From positions 1-64,000 of the forward strand of contig NZ_JAKZHV010000003.1 of assembly GCF_022568835.1 (NCBI RefSeq): 64,000 nt of DNA, given 5' to 3'. A model generated the notes under the pieces. That model was given only the letters and a program-made list of their open reading frames with translations. It was not told the origin of the DNA and searched no databases. Shown in pieces: positions 56,904 through 64,000 of this stretch. The DNA is from Arsenicicoccus piscis. Its GTDB lineage: Bacteria; Actinomycetota; Actinomycetes; Actinomycetales; Dermatophilaceae. Positions within the stretch are counted from its first letter, which is position 1, and each line of letters opens with the position of its first letter. A program made the translations under genes and the position numbers.

Positions 56904-58248
56904 GATTCTCGGATCATCTCGCTTCCCCAGCACCACGTGCTGGATTCAGCGTGTCCAAGAACCGGGGTCAGGCCCCGTCCCAGGCGAGCCCTGATCTGAT
57001 GCGGCTGCTCACCACGTTCGTCAACGCACTGCTCTCCGCCCAGGCCGACGCGGTGTGCGGCGCCGGCTACAACGAGCGGAGCCCGGAGCGGGTCAACTCC
57101 CGCAACGGCTACCGCCACCGCGACCTCGACACCCGGGTCGGGACTCTCGACGTCGCAGTGCCCAAGCTCCGCCAGTCAAGCCTGTATCCGGAGTGGCTGC
57201 TCGAACGCAGGAAGCGTGCCGAACGAGCACTGACCAGTGTGGTGGCGACCTGCTACCTGCTCGGGGTCTCGACCCGGCGGATGGACAAGCTGGTGGCGAC
57301 CCTCGGCATCACCGGGTTGTCGAAGTCCCAGGTCTCGGTGATGGCCAAGGAGCTCGACGAGCAGGTCGAGCAGTTCCGTACCCGTCGGCTCGAAGAGGCC
57401 GGGCCGTTCACGTTCGTCGCCGCCGACGCGCTCGTGCTCAAGGTCCGCGAAGGTGGGCGGGTGGTGCCGGTGCACGTGCTGGTAGCCACCGGCGTGAACG
57501 CTGGTGGGCACCGCGAGATCCTTGGCGTGCAGGTCACCACCAGCGAGGACGGCGCCGGCTGGCTCGCGTTCTTCCGCGACCTCACAGCCCGCGGCCTGGC
57601 CGGCGTCAAGCTCGTCACGTCCGACGCGCACGCCGGGCTCGTGAGCGCGATCGCCGCGACCATCCCGGGCGCTGCCTGGCAGCGCTGCCGCACCCACTAC
57701 GCAGCGAACCTGATGTCCGCGACCCCAAAGTCGTCCTGGCCATGGGTCAAGGCGTTGCTGCACTCGATCTACGACCAGCCCGACGCCGACGCCGTCCACG
57801 CCCAGTTCGACCGTGTCGTCGACGCCCTGGCCGAGAAGCTTCCCGACGTCGCCGAACATCTCGAGGACGCTCGTGCCGACATCCTCGCGTTCACGCCGTT
57901 CCCAAAGGAGGTCTGGCGTCAGATCTGGTCGAACAACCCCAACGAACGGCTCAACCGCGAGATCCGCCGACGCACCGACGTGGTCGGGATCTTCCCCGAC
58001 CGCGCATCCATCATCCGGCTCGTCGGCGCCGTCCTGGCCGAGCAGCACGACGAGTGGGCCGAAGGCCGCCGCTACCTCGGGCTCGACGTCCTCGCCCGCG
58101 CCCAAGCCATCGACACCGATCACGCCGAGGAGGTGAGCACCGACCTCGAACTTCAGGCCCTCACGGACTGACCGACACGCCCAACCGAGGGATCAACCTC
58201 GTACACCACCCCAGCGGACTTGACCCCCAGGTGGGCTGGTTTGACCTC

Positions 58249-58298
58249 ACTGAACCGGTTCGGTCATCGCAAGCAAGAATGCACTGAACCGGTTCGGT
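58249..58298. promoter_or_regulatory. Two LacI-type operators, orphaned from the mannoside operon
   Basis: Two identical 16-base copies of ACTGAACCGGTTCGGT, at 58249-58264 and 58283-58298, 34 bases apart. The core GAACCGGTTC is a perfect palindrome with the central CG step typical of LacI-family sites. They lie just beyond the 3' end of the LacI gene and 16 bases from the IS256 target repeat. With the IS removed they would be about 37-86 bases upstream of the binding-protein GTG. Confidence 0.85.
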
Positions 58299-58326
58299 TG
58301 GCAAGAGGTCCGGATCGGTTGCTGGC

Positions 58327-59337
58327 TCAGCCCACCGTCGTGGCGCGCGGGACGAGCACGCTCGGGGCGGTCCGGCGGTGCGGGAGCACCACGCCAGGCT
58401 GCGCGATCTGGTCGAGGATCGTCCGGGCCGCCAGGGCGCCCAGCGCGCCAGGTGCGCGGTCCAGGGCGGTGACCGGGGGGTCTACGAGCTGGCAGAGGAA
58501 GGAGTCGTCCCAGGCCGCGATCGCGAGGTCCCCCGGGGAGGTGAGCCGGCGGGCGCGCACGGCGTGCACGGCCCCTACCGCCATGAGGTCGTTGCCGGTG
58601 ATGATCGCGGTCGGGGCGTCGGGTCGATCGAGCAGCTCGCCGACGGCGCGCTGGCCGTCCGCCTTGGAGTAGTCGGCGCCGACGTAGGTCAGCCGCAGGC
58701 CGCGACGACGCGCGGCAGCGGCCACGGTGTCGTGACGAATTCGCTCGTGGGAGAGCGCGATCGGCCCGCCGACGTGCCCGAGGTGGCGGTGGCCGAGGTC
58801 GGCCAGGTGGCCCACCAGCGTCTCGGAGTCCTCGGCCTCGGGCGAGAGGACGTGTGGCTGGGAGGGGTCCGTGGACGGGGCGCCGACGAACACCGCGGGG
58901 GCGCCGAGCGACGTCAGCAGCCGCGGCCGGGGGTCGTCGACGTGCTGGTCGAGGCAGATGAACCCCGCGACCCGGTCCGAGCGCCACCACTGCCGGTAGA
59001 TCGCCCGCTCGCGCTCGGGGTCGTCGGTGATCCGCAGCAGCAGCGCTCCGTCGGCGCGCTCCAGCTCGGCCTCCATGCCGGCGAGGACCCGCACGAAAAA
59101 CGGCTCGGTGGAAAGCATCTCGGGGTCGCGCCGCACCACGAGGCCGATCGTGTCGGACCGCTTGTTGGAGAGCGCGCGGGCCGAGCTGCTGGGGTGCCAG
59201 TCGAGCTCGTCGGCGAGGTCGAGCACGCGGCGGCGCGTCTCGTCGCTCACGCCGGGGCGGTCGTTGAGGGCGTAGGACACCGACGACTTCGACAGCCCCA
59301 GGCGGTCCGCGAGGTCGGCGATGGTCACGCGTTTCAC
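58327..59337 (-). CDS. LacI family transcriptional regulator
   Basis: 336-residue repressor. The N-terminal HTH and hinge read VTIADLADRLGLSKSSVSYA, then LNDRPGVSDETRRRV, and the hinge helix SSSARALSNKRSDTIGLVV. The C-terminal periplasmic-binding-like domain has IITGNDLMAVGAVHAVRARR and IAAWDDSFLCQLVDPPVTAL. GTG start. The adjacent operator pair and the mannoside operon beyond the IS suggest it responds to a beta-glucoside or mannoside. It stays whole between the two IS256 copies. Confidence 0.92.
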   Translation of the reverse strand: MKRVTIADLADRLGLSKSSVSYALNDRPGVSDETRRRVLDLADELDWHPSSSARALSNKRSDTIGLVVRRDPEMLSTEPFFVRVLAGMEAELERADGALLLRITDDPERERAIYRQWWRSDRVAGFICLDQHVDDPRPRLLTSLGAPAVFVGAPSTDPSQPHVLSPEAEDSETLVGHLADLGHRHLGHVGGPIALSHERIRHDTVAAAARRRGLRLTYVGADYSKADGQRAVGELLDRPDAPTAIITGNDLMAVGAVHAVRARRLTSPGDLAIAAWDDSFLCQLVDPPVTALDRAPGALGALAARTILDQIAQPGVVLPHRRTAPSVLVPRATTVG

Positions 59338-59920
59338 GGTGGGTCTCTTCTGTTGCTGGCTGTAGTCATCGCAGGATACGCAGCGCGACCGTCGCTCTGG
59401 ATCGGGTTCCGCACTTCACCGCGGCAGGCCGCAAAGGTCGGAGTCGAGGGCGGCGCGGGTGCTGCCCGGCCGGCTGCGGCCGCACCTCTGGTCGTTGGTC
59501 GACGGGTCCTCGAGCCCAGCTCGATCCGGGTGCACGATGAGACATGCGGCCGCCGGGCGCCTGAGGAATGGATGGCTCCCCTTCCACATGGACTGTTGAG
59601 CATCCATACGGCGACGTGGATCTCTCGCACTCCCTGAGCACGCACGCCCCACTCCAAGAACGTCCAGGGGTTCGACACCGAGTCCGCTCATGGCCGCGTG
59701 GACGGGAGTCGACGTACACCTACCGCCCACCCAGAGCAACGCGGGTGCCGCGACCCGGGTGGCGACCCGACAAGACCGACTACTCGACGGTGTGGCCGAA
59801 GCTTCGGCCGCACCGACAAAACAGAAGATCCGGACCAGATGGGATGTGGTGGCGATGCCGACGAGTGACGGTAGCGCCAACACTATTGACTCTCCGCATC
59901 GGGACCACCACAGTGTGTGC
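59338..59920. other. Long intergenic region, no convincing gene
   Basis: About 580 bases between the LacI start and the DUF6308 start. Several overlapping frames are open on both strands, but none has a good start, ribosome site, homology sign or third-position pattern. It should hold the LacI promoter (TATCCT at 59373-59378 on the minus strand is a possible -10) and that of the DUF6308 gene. Confidence 0.5.
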
Positions 59921-59988
59921 ATGTCAGCGGAGACCACCTCGCCTGCCGTCCGCCTCCCGCAGAGCCTGCTCCCGGGCGGCGAGGAACG

Positions 59989-61409
59989 AGTGGAGTCCAG
60001 CAGAGTGGTGTACGACGGACCTGAGTGAGCGCGTGCCTCCAACGTAGGCGCGGCCACCAGGTGGATCCTTCGAGTGATCTCTCACAACCGACTCGAAGAA
60101 GGACACCTTGATGACCGCTGTGCCCAGTATCGACCCTGCCCAGTTCCTGAACGAGCAGCTGTCCCAGGCGAGCCCCGACCTGATGCGGGACTTGCTCACC
60201 ACTTTCGTCAACGCGTTGCTGTCCGCGCAGGCCGACGCGGTGTGCGGCGCGGGCTTCAACCAGCGAAGCCCGGAGCGGGTCAACTCCCGCAACGGCTACC
60301 GCCACCGTGACCTCGACACCCGGGTCGGCACCCTCGACGTCGCTGTCCCGAAGCTGCGTCAGGGCAGCCTGTACCCGGAGTGGCTGCTCGAACGAAGGAA
60401 GCGGGCTGAGAGGGCCCTGACCTCGGTGGTGGCGACCTGCTACCTGCTCGGGGTCAGCACGCGCCGGATGGACAAGCTGGTCCAGACCCTCGGCATCACC
60501 GGACTGTCCAAGAGCCAGGTCTCGGTGATGGCCAAGGAACTCGACGAGCACGTCGAACAGTTCCGCACCCGGCGCCTGGAGGACGGCGGACCGTTCACAT
60601 TCGTCGCTGCCGACGCGCTCGTGCTCAAGGTCCGCGAAGGCGGCCGGGTGGTGCCCGTGCATGCGCTGGTCGCGACCGGCGTCAACGCCGATGGGCACCG
60701 CGAGATCCTCGGCGTGCAGGTCACCACCAGCGAGGACGGCGCCGGCTGGCTCGCCTTCTTCCGCGACCTGACTGCCCGCGGCTTGTCCGGGGTCAAGCTG
60801 GTCACCAGCGATGCTCACGCTGGCCTAGTGAACGCGATCGCGGCCACCATCCCCGGCGCCGCGTGGCAGCGCTGCCGCACCCACTACGCGGCGAACCTCA
60901 TGTCCGCGACACCGAAGTCGTCGTGGCCATGGGTCAAGGCGCTGCTGCACTCGATCTACGACCAGCCCGACGCCGAAGCGGTACACGCCCAGTTCGACAG
61001 GGTCATCCACGCCCTTCACGAGAAGCTCCCCGCCGTGGCCGAGCACCTCGAGATCGCTCGCGCCGACATCCTCGCGTTCACGCCGTTCCCGAAGGAGGTC
61101 TGGCGCCAGATCTGGTCGAACAACCCCAACGAGCGGCTCAACCGCGAGATCCGCAGGCGCACCGACGTTGTTGGGATCTTCCCCGACCGGGCCAGCATCA
61201 TCCGGCTCGTCGGTGCCGTGCTGGCCGAGCAGCACGACGAGTGGGCCGAAGGCCGCCGCTACCTCGGACTCGACGTCCTCGCCCGAGCCCAGGCCGTCGA
61301 CACCAACCACGTCGAGGAGGTGACCGACCTAGAACCCCAGGCCCTCACAGCCTGACCGACACACCCAACCGAGGGATCAACCTCGTACACCACCCCAGCG
61401 GACTTGACC
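59989..61409 (+). mobile_element. IS256-family element, copy 2 (intact)
   Basis: 1421 bases, flanked by GAGGAACG on both sides. Left end AGTGGAGTCCAGCAGAGTGG and right end, read inward, GGTCAAGTCCGCTGGGGTGG. Closely related to copy 1 but diverged at many third codon positions, so the two are not a recent duplication. Same orientation as copy 1, with the LacI gene between. Confidence 0.92.
60111..61355 (+). CDS. IS256 family transposase (intact)
   Basis: 414-residue mutator-type transposase. It starts MTAVPSIDPAQFLNEQLSQA after GAAGG. The zinc-like and DDE features are Asp in FVAADALVLKVREGG, Asp in VTSDAHAGL, the CRTHY segment and Glu in SNNPNERLNREI. No frameshift or stop, so this copy may be active and could also move copy 1 in trans. 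Confidence 0.92.
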   Translation: MTAVPSIDPAQFLNEQLSQASPDLMRDLLTTFVNALLSAQADAVCGAGFNQRSPERVNSRNGYRHRDLDTRVGTLDVAVPKLRQGSLYPEWLLERRKRAERALTSVVATCYLLGVSTRRMDKLVQTLGITGLSKSQVSVMAKELDEHVEQFRTRRLEDGGPFTFVAADALVLKVREGGRVVPVHALVATGVNADGHREILGVQVTTSEDGAGWLAFFRDLTARGLSGVKLVTSDAHAGLVNAIAATIPGAAWQRCRTHYAANLMSATPKSSWPWVKALLHSIYDQPDAEAVHAQFDRVIHALHEKLPAVAEHLEIARADILAFTPFPKEVWRQIWSNNPNERLNREIRRRTDVVGIFPDRASIIRLVGAVLAEQHDEWAEGRRYLGLDVLARAQAVDTNHVEEVTDLEPQALTA

Positions 61410-62163
61410 GAGGAACGCGCCGTGAGGGTACTGCAGGCCTACTTCACCCCTCTGTCGGGACGTGACACCGGGTTCACGGGCGGAGCATGGGACACCTTCG
61501 ACCCGTCGGGCACCCGGGCCACCAGCCGCGACGTGTTCACGGCCGACGATCTGCTGTCGTGCTCACTCCTATCGACCCCGATCCCCGGTCGGGCGGCGAT
61601 GGAGCTCCTGGTCCGGCAGCCCGCCACGTTCACTCAGATGCTGAGCGCGATTCCGGACGACCGCGAATTCGCGGATGTCCCTGACACGCATGGTCCGGAG
61701 TTCCAGCCGGTCCGCGTGCTGTATGCAGCACTGAGAGAGCTGCCGAGGCTCGGTCCGACCCGGGCCACCAAGCTTCTCGCGCGCAAGCGCCCGCGACTCG
61801 TCCCGATCGTCGACAGCGTGGTGCGATCGGCCATGCCGCCACGCACTACTTCCCACTGGGCACTGCTGCATGCGGCGCTCACCAACGACGGTGGCGCACT
61901 CCAGGAGCGCCTCCTCGACCTGCGGAGCAAAGCCGGCCTCTCCGACGATGTCAGCGCCCTGCGCGTCTTCGATGTGCTGGTCTGGATGGATGGGTCAGGC
62001 AACGCCGACAGAGTGCTGCGGGGACAGGAGATCCGGTCAGTCGAGTCGAACACTGACGAGTAGCCCACCCCACTCCACAGAAGGGGGCGTCGACGTTGAC
62101 CCGTGTCAGCGGTCGCTCATCGCCGATCCCGAGAGCCGATCTGGTGCTTGTCGGCGGCTCGGG

Positions 62164-62988
62164 TTAGTTTCGGTTCAGGCCGAACTGAAGTGATAGGAGC
62201 TTGTTCTTCCAGTAGGACTCGCTCTTCTCGATGGTTTCATCGGGCGTGTTTTGGTCGACCACTTCCAGGACCGAGACATGGTAGTTCCTATATCCGCTTC
62301 GAGCTGCAGCCTTGAGAGCGACATCCCCGCCGTCACCGCCGTTCGCGTAGTCGGCCCAGCGCCCGAAGAGGCCGCCAGCGCCCTTGGCTGAGCCCACGAG
62401 TTGCTTCCCCGAGTCGCGGTCGACCAGCAGGTATATACCCTTGACGCTGCGGAGCACTTGTTGCCACGAGTTGGGCAGGGTCGGGATTTCGTCAATCGGA
62501 CGGAGGAAGGTGCGGAACCCTGGGAAGGGCGGTTCGTACTGCTGTGTGATCTCGATGACCGGCTTCGGCTGATTCGCTGCGAGCTGGACCCAAGTCCGCG
62601 TCCCGCGGCCCCAGTCGATCACGACCTTGTCCTGGTAGTTCGCCAACGCATCGAGCAGCCGCAGCTCGTATTTGTAATGACCAGAGACGTCCTCGTTCAA
62701 CAGCAGGTCAGTGCTCCCCGGCGGGCAGGTTCCCAGCCCGTCGACCTGGTACATGCCTACGAACACCGTCTTGCGGTTCTCGGTGACGACGAAGCTGGCC
62801 AACAGGCCGCCGACCCCCGGGAAGGCTTCCCCGCGCTGAACACTCTGATACTACTCGAAAGCAGCGCGATCGTTGCGCCAGGCCTCATATAAACGTCCCG
62901 ATCCAAGCCGGCCGTCCTGGTGCCGGACCAGTCGAACCTGAGCGGTGTCGATCCCCTCAATGGTCACCAGATCGTTGAACGTCAGCAT
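62164..62988 (-). pseudogene. GIY-YIG nuclease family protein with an in-frame stop
   Basis: An ATG at 62988 after GGGAG opens MLTFNDLVTIEGIDTAQVRL, and codon 46 is TAG (62851-62853), in the context AAFE-stop-YQSVQRGEAFPG. The rest of the frame is intact to 62164 and ends with a GIY-YIG domain: GIYLLVDRDSGKQLVGSAKG, then GGLFGRWADYA, and the catalytic-type Glu in TIEKSESYWKNKLLS. The second family motif is LVG instead of YVG. A TTG at 62802 could restart translation without the first 62 residues. Role unknown; such proteins occur in accessory regions. Confidence 0.78.
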
Positions 62989-63180
62989 CACTAGCTCCCA
63001 GACAGCGCGGTCGGATCGGTGGCAGCGAGGCTATCGACAGAAGAACACTTGGAGGGATCGGTTGACGAAACGCAACAATTATCCCAAATGTCGATGCGCT
63101 GCGAATCTGGGACGCGCAACCGCTCGCCGGACTTACACCAGTCAGCCACTCAGCGTGATGCGCTCCGCTACAGTGAGTGA

Positions 63181-63867
63181 ATGGTCGAGCACGAGCAGCA
63201 CCTGGAGACAGACCCCGAGGGGCATGTGGCACAAACGGCGAAGGCTGTGACGGACAAGATCCTCACCGCCGGCATCGGGGGTGCCGGTCCCTTCAAGGGC
63301 GCCATTCCTCTCGCCGAGGAGTACGCAGGACAGCACATCGACACCGAGAAGGCGATCGAGCGGCTCATCGCCGCACACGTCTACACCACGGCAGCGAGCG
63401 GCTTCGTGAGCGGTCTTGGCGGGCTGGCCACGTTGCCCATTGCGCTACCGGCGGACCTGACCACACTGTGGATTCAACAGGCGCGGCTGGTGGCGGCCAT
63501 CGCGCATCTGCGCGGCTACAACGTCAGGTCGGACGAGGTGCGCAGCGTTGTCCTGCTGACTCTCCTCGGCTCCAGCGGTACGGAAGCCATGGCCAAGGCG
63601 GGCGTGACCGTCGGTCAGAAGGGCTTCGTGTCGGCGATCGGCAAGGTGTCGGGCAAGACCCTGCAGGCGATCAACAAGGCGGTCGGCTTCCGTCTCGTCA
63701 CCAAGGCCGGCACCAAGGGCGTGGTCAACCTAACGAAGTTCGTGCCAGTCGCCGGCGGGCTGGTCGGTGGCGGCGTCAACGGAGTCAGCACCAAGACGGT
63801 GGGCGCTTGGGCGAAGAAGAACTTCCCAGTCGTCGAACTCACCATGCCCGCAGCCTCACCCAGCTGA
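63181..63867 (+). CDS. EcsC family protein
   Basis: 228-residue protein of the EcsC-like family. A short acidic start, ILTAGIGGAGPFKGAIPLAE, then the hallmark hydrophobic stretch FVSGLGGLATLPIALPADLT with LWIQQARLVAAIAHLRGYN, and a Gly/Val-rich C-terminal part (VPVAGGLVGGGVNGVSTKTV). EcsC proteins are membrane-associated and of unknown biochemical role. The frame is closed by a stop inside an 11-pair hairpin. Confidence 0.82.
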   Translation: MVEHEQHLETDPEGHVAQTAKAVTDKILTAGIGGAGPFKGAIPLAEEYAGQHIDTEKAIERLIAAHVYTTAASGFVSGLGGLATLPIALPADLTTLWIQQARLVAAIAHLRGYNVRSDEVRSVVLLTLLGSSGTEAMAKAGVTVGQKGFVSAIGKVSGKTLQAINKAVGFRLVTKAGTKGVVNLTKFVPVAGGLVGGGVNGVSTKTVGAWAKKNFPVVELTMPAASPS

Positions 63868-63875
63868 GGCTGCGG
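63848..63875 (+). terminator. Hairpin spanning the EcsC stop codon
   Basis: Perfect 11-base arms CCGCAGCCTCA (63848-63858) and TGAGGCTGCGG (63865-63875) with a 6-base loop. The TGA stop is the start of the right arm. No U-run follows, as is common for actinobacterial terminators. Confidence 0.55.
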
Positions 63876-63912
63876 CAAGCGCGACTGGGACGCCGCCCGG
63901 GGGCCTCAACAG

Positions 63913-64000
63913 ATGTCTCGCCGGGCGCCACCACGTCCAAGACAGGGGGTAAGGTTCACGCTCGATTTCACAGCCATCGATTTCGAGACCGCGAACTCGT
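63913..64000 (+). CDS. DnaQ-like 3'-5' exonuclease, first residues only
   Basis: The last bases encode FTLDFTAIDFETANS and run off the edge. AIDFETAN is the ExoI motif (two acidic metal ligands) of the DNA polymerase III epsilon-type exonuclease family. The ATG at 63913 is the only in-frame start nearby and gives a 13-residue Arg/Pro-rich lead, so the true start may differ. Confidence 0.6.
   Translation, partial: MSRRAPPRPRQGVRFTLDFTAIDFETANS

Larger units (their letters stand above)
55605..56976 (-). mobile_element. IS3-family element inserted in IS256 copy 1
   Basis: 1372 bases, flanked by GTC (55602-55604 and 56977-56979), a 3-base duplication usual for this family. The uninterrupted sequence is visible in IS256 copy 2 (CAGCTGTCCCAGGC). 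Inverted ends: GGGCCTTACCCCCGGATCTT and, from the other side, GGGCCTGACCCCGGTTCTT, both continuing GGACACG. It encodes orfA and orfB on the minus strand, i.e. toward the mannoside operon. Confidence 0.92.
55552..58171 (+). pseudogene. IS256 family transposase, interrupted by IS3
   Basis: The first 17 codons (MTAVPSIDPARFLDEQL) lie at 55552-55602. The gene resumes after the IS3 at 56980 (QASPDLM to the stop at 58171). The DDE residues are intact: Asp in FVAADALVLKVREGG, Asp in VTSDAHAGL and Glu in SNNPNERLNREI. One codon present in copy 2 (Asp in LMRDLLTTF) is missing. A GTG at 56951 inside the IS3 end is in frame (VSKNRGQAPSQAS), so a protein with nine replacement residues at the N-terminus could still be made. 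Confidence 0.9.
55428..58225 (+). mobile_element. IS256-family element, copy 1, carrying a nested IS3 element
   Basis: Flanked by the 8-base direct repeat CCCAGGTG (55420-55427 and 58226-58233), as expected for IS256. The ends are imperfect inverted repeats: left AGTGAAGTCCAGCAGAGTGG and right, read inward, GGTCAAGTCCGCTGGGGTGG, both continuing TGTACGA. Without the nested IS3 and its 3-base duplication it is 1423 bases, against 1421 for copy 2 at 59989. It splits the mannoside operon from its operators. Confidence 0.92.
59921..62063 (+). pseudogene. DUF6308 family protein, interrupted by IS256 copy 2
   Basis: The gene starts at ATG 59921 (MSAETTSPAVRLPQSLLPGG, EE) and is cut after 59988. Its frame resumes exactly at 61418 (RAVRVLQAYFTPLSGRDTG and on) once the 8-base duplication GAGGAACG (59981-59988, 61410-61417) is counted once. 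The rebuilt gene has 237 codons. The C-terminal body shows the family pattern: DVFTADDLLSCSLLSTPIPG, ARKRPRLVPIVDSVVRSAM. DUF6308 has no known function. The 3' part keeps an open frame from a TTG inside the IS end (61404). Confidence 0.85.

Noticed and set aside
59568..60057. Overlapping open frames on both strands upstream of IS256 copy 2
   Set aside because: No homology sign or ribosome site. The only supported coding piece is the DUF6308 start at 59921.

Overview
The window is about 64 kb of very GC-rich DNA (around 70 percent by eye, strong G/C bias at third codon positions) from an actinobacterium. The ClgR/PopR-like regulator beside two ClpP genes, the 13E12-type HNH/DUF222 protein, the MmpL-type transporters and the DUF3817, DUF6308 and Rho_N small proteins all fit a soil or water actinomycete. 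Gene content recalls the Intrasporangiaceae/Dermatophilaceae, but this is a guess and no marker gene proves the genus. No rRNA, tRNA or CRISPR array was found.

Layout. (1) 1-7.9 kb: an MHS-type MFS transporter and a pirin, an ABC-2 exporter pair divergent from a DesK-like kinase, and an MmpL transporter divergent from its MarR regulator across a palindrome. (2) 7.9-17.2 kb: a fructosamine-kinase-like protein, an MBL hydrolase/carboxylesterase/DUF3817 cluster, a lipoprotein hydrolase, an HNH/DUF222 protein, an IS1380-type element with a frameshifted transposase, and a nitrilase-family fragment. (3) 17.2-20.2 kb: a DUF2157-like membrane protein, an ABM monooxygenase and a PopR/ClgR-like regulator facing a ClpP pair. 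(4) 20.2-25.6 kb: a beta-glucoside PTS operon (promoter, ribonucleic antiterminator, terminator, EIIBCA, GH1 phospho-glucosidase, BglG-type antiterminator, HAD phosphatase). Here the EIIA active-site His is Pro and the antiterminator gene is frameshifted. (5) 25.6-32.4 kb: a small secreted protein, an ABM protein, an ArsR/SRPBCC pair divergent from a second MmpL transporter, a two-component system, a VOC protein and VapBC. (6) 32.5-39.6 kb: an oligopeptide-type ABC importer with a fused double ATPase, overlapped tail to tail by a carnitine-type acyltransferase. (7) 39.8-46.7 kb: small proteins, DhaK/DhaL without DhaM, a TM2 protein, DedA, an antitoxin-like HTH protein, and a family of palindromic intergenic repeats. 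(8) 46.8-59.3 kb: an MFS transporter and a mannoside-type operon (GH1, GH2, two sugar permeases, binding protein) with a LacI regulator. (9) 59.3-64 kb: degraded accessory genes (DUF6308 split by an IS, GIY-YIG with a nonsense codon), an EcsC-like protein and the start of a DnaQ-like exonuclease.

The most striking structure is at 55.4-61.4 kb. An IS256-family element (8-bp target duplication) sits between the mannoside operon and its two LacI-type operators. An IS3-family element (3-bp duplication) sits inside it. A second, intact IS256 copy in the same orientation (8-bp duplication) interrupts the DUF6308 gene. The pre-insertion sequence can be rebuilt exactly, and in it the operators lie just upstream of the binding-protein gene. 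Their distance is now about 2.85 kb.

Several genes carry short indels (IS1380 transposase, antiterminator, IS3 orfB and probably the fused ATPase start). Because these could be assembly errors, each pseudogene call based on an indel should be read with that in mind. The EIIA His-to-Pro change and the GIY-YIG nonsense codon are substitutions and are less easily explained that way.
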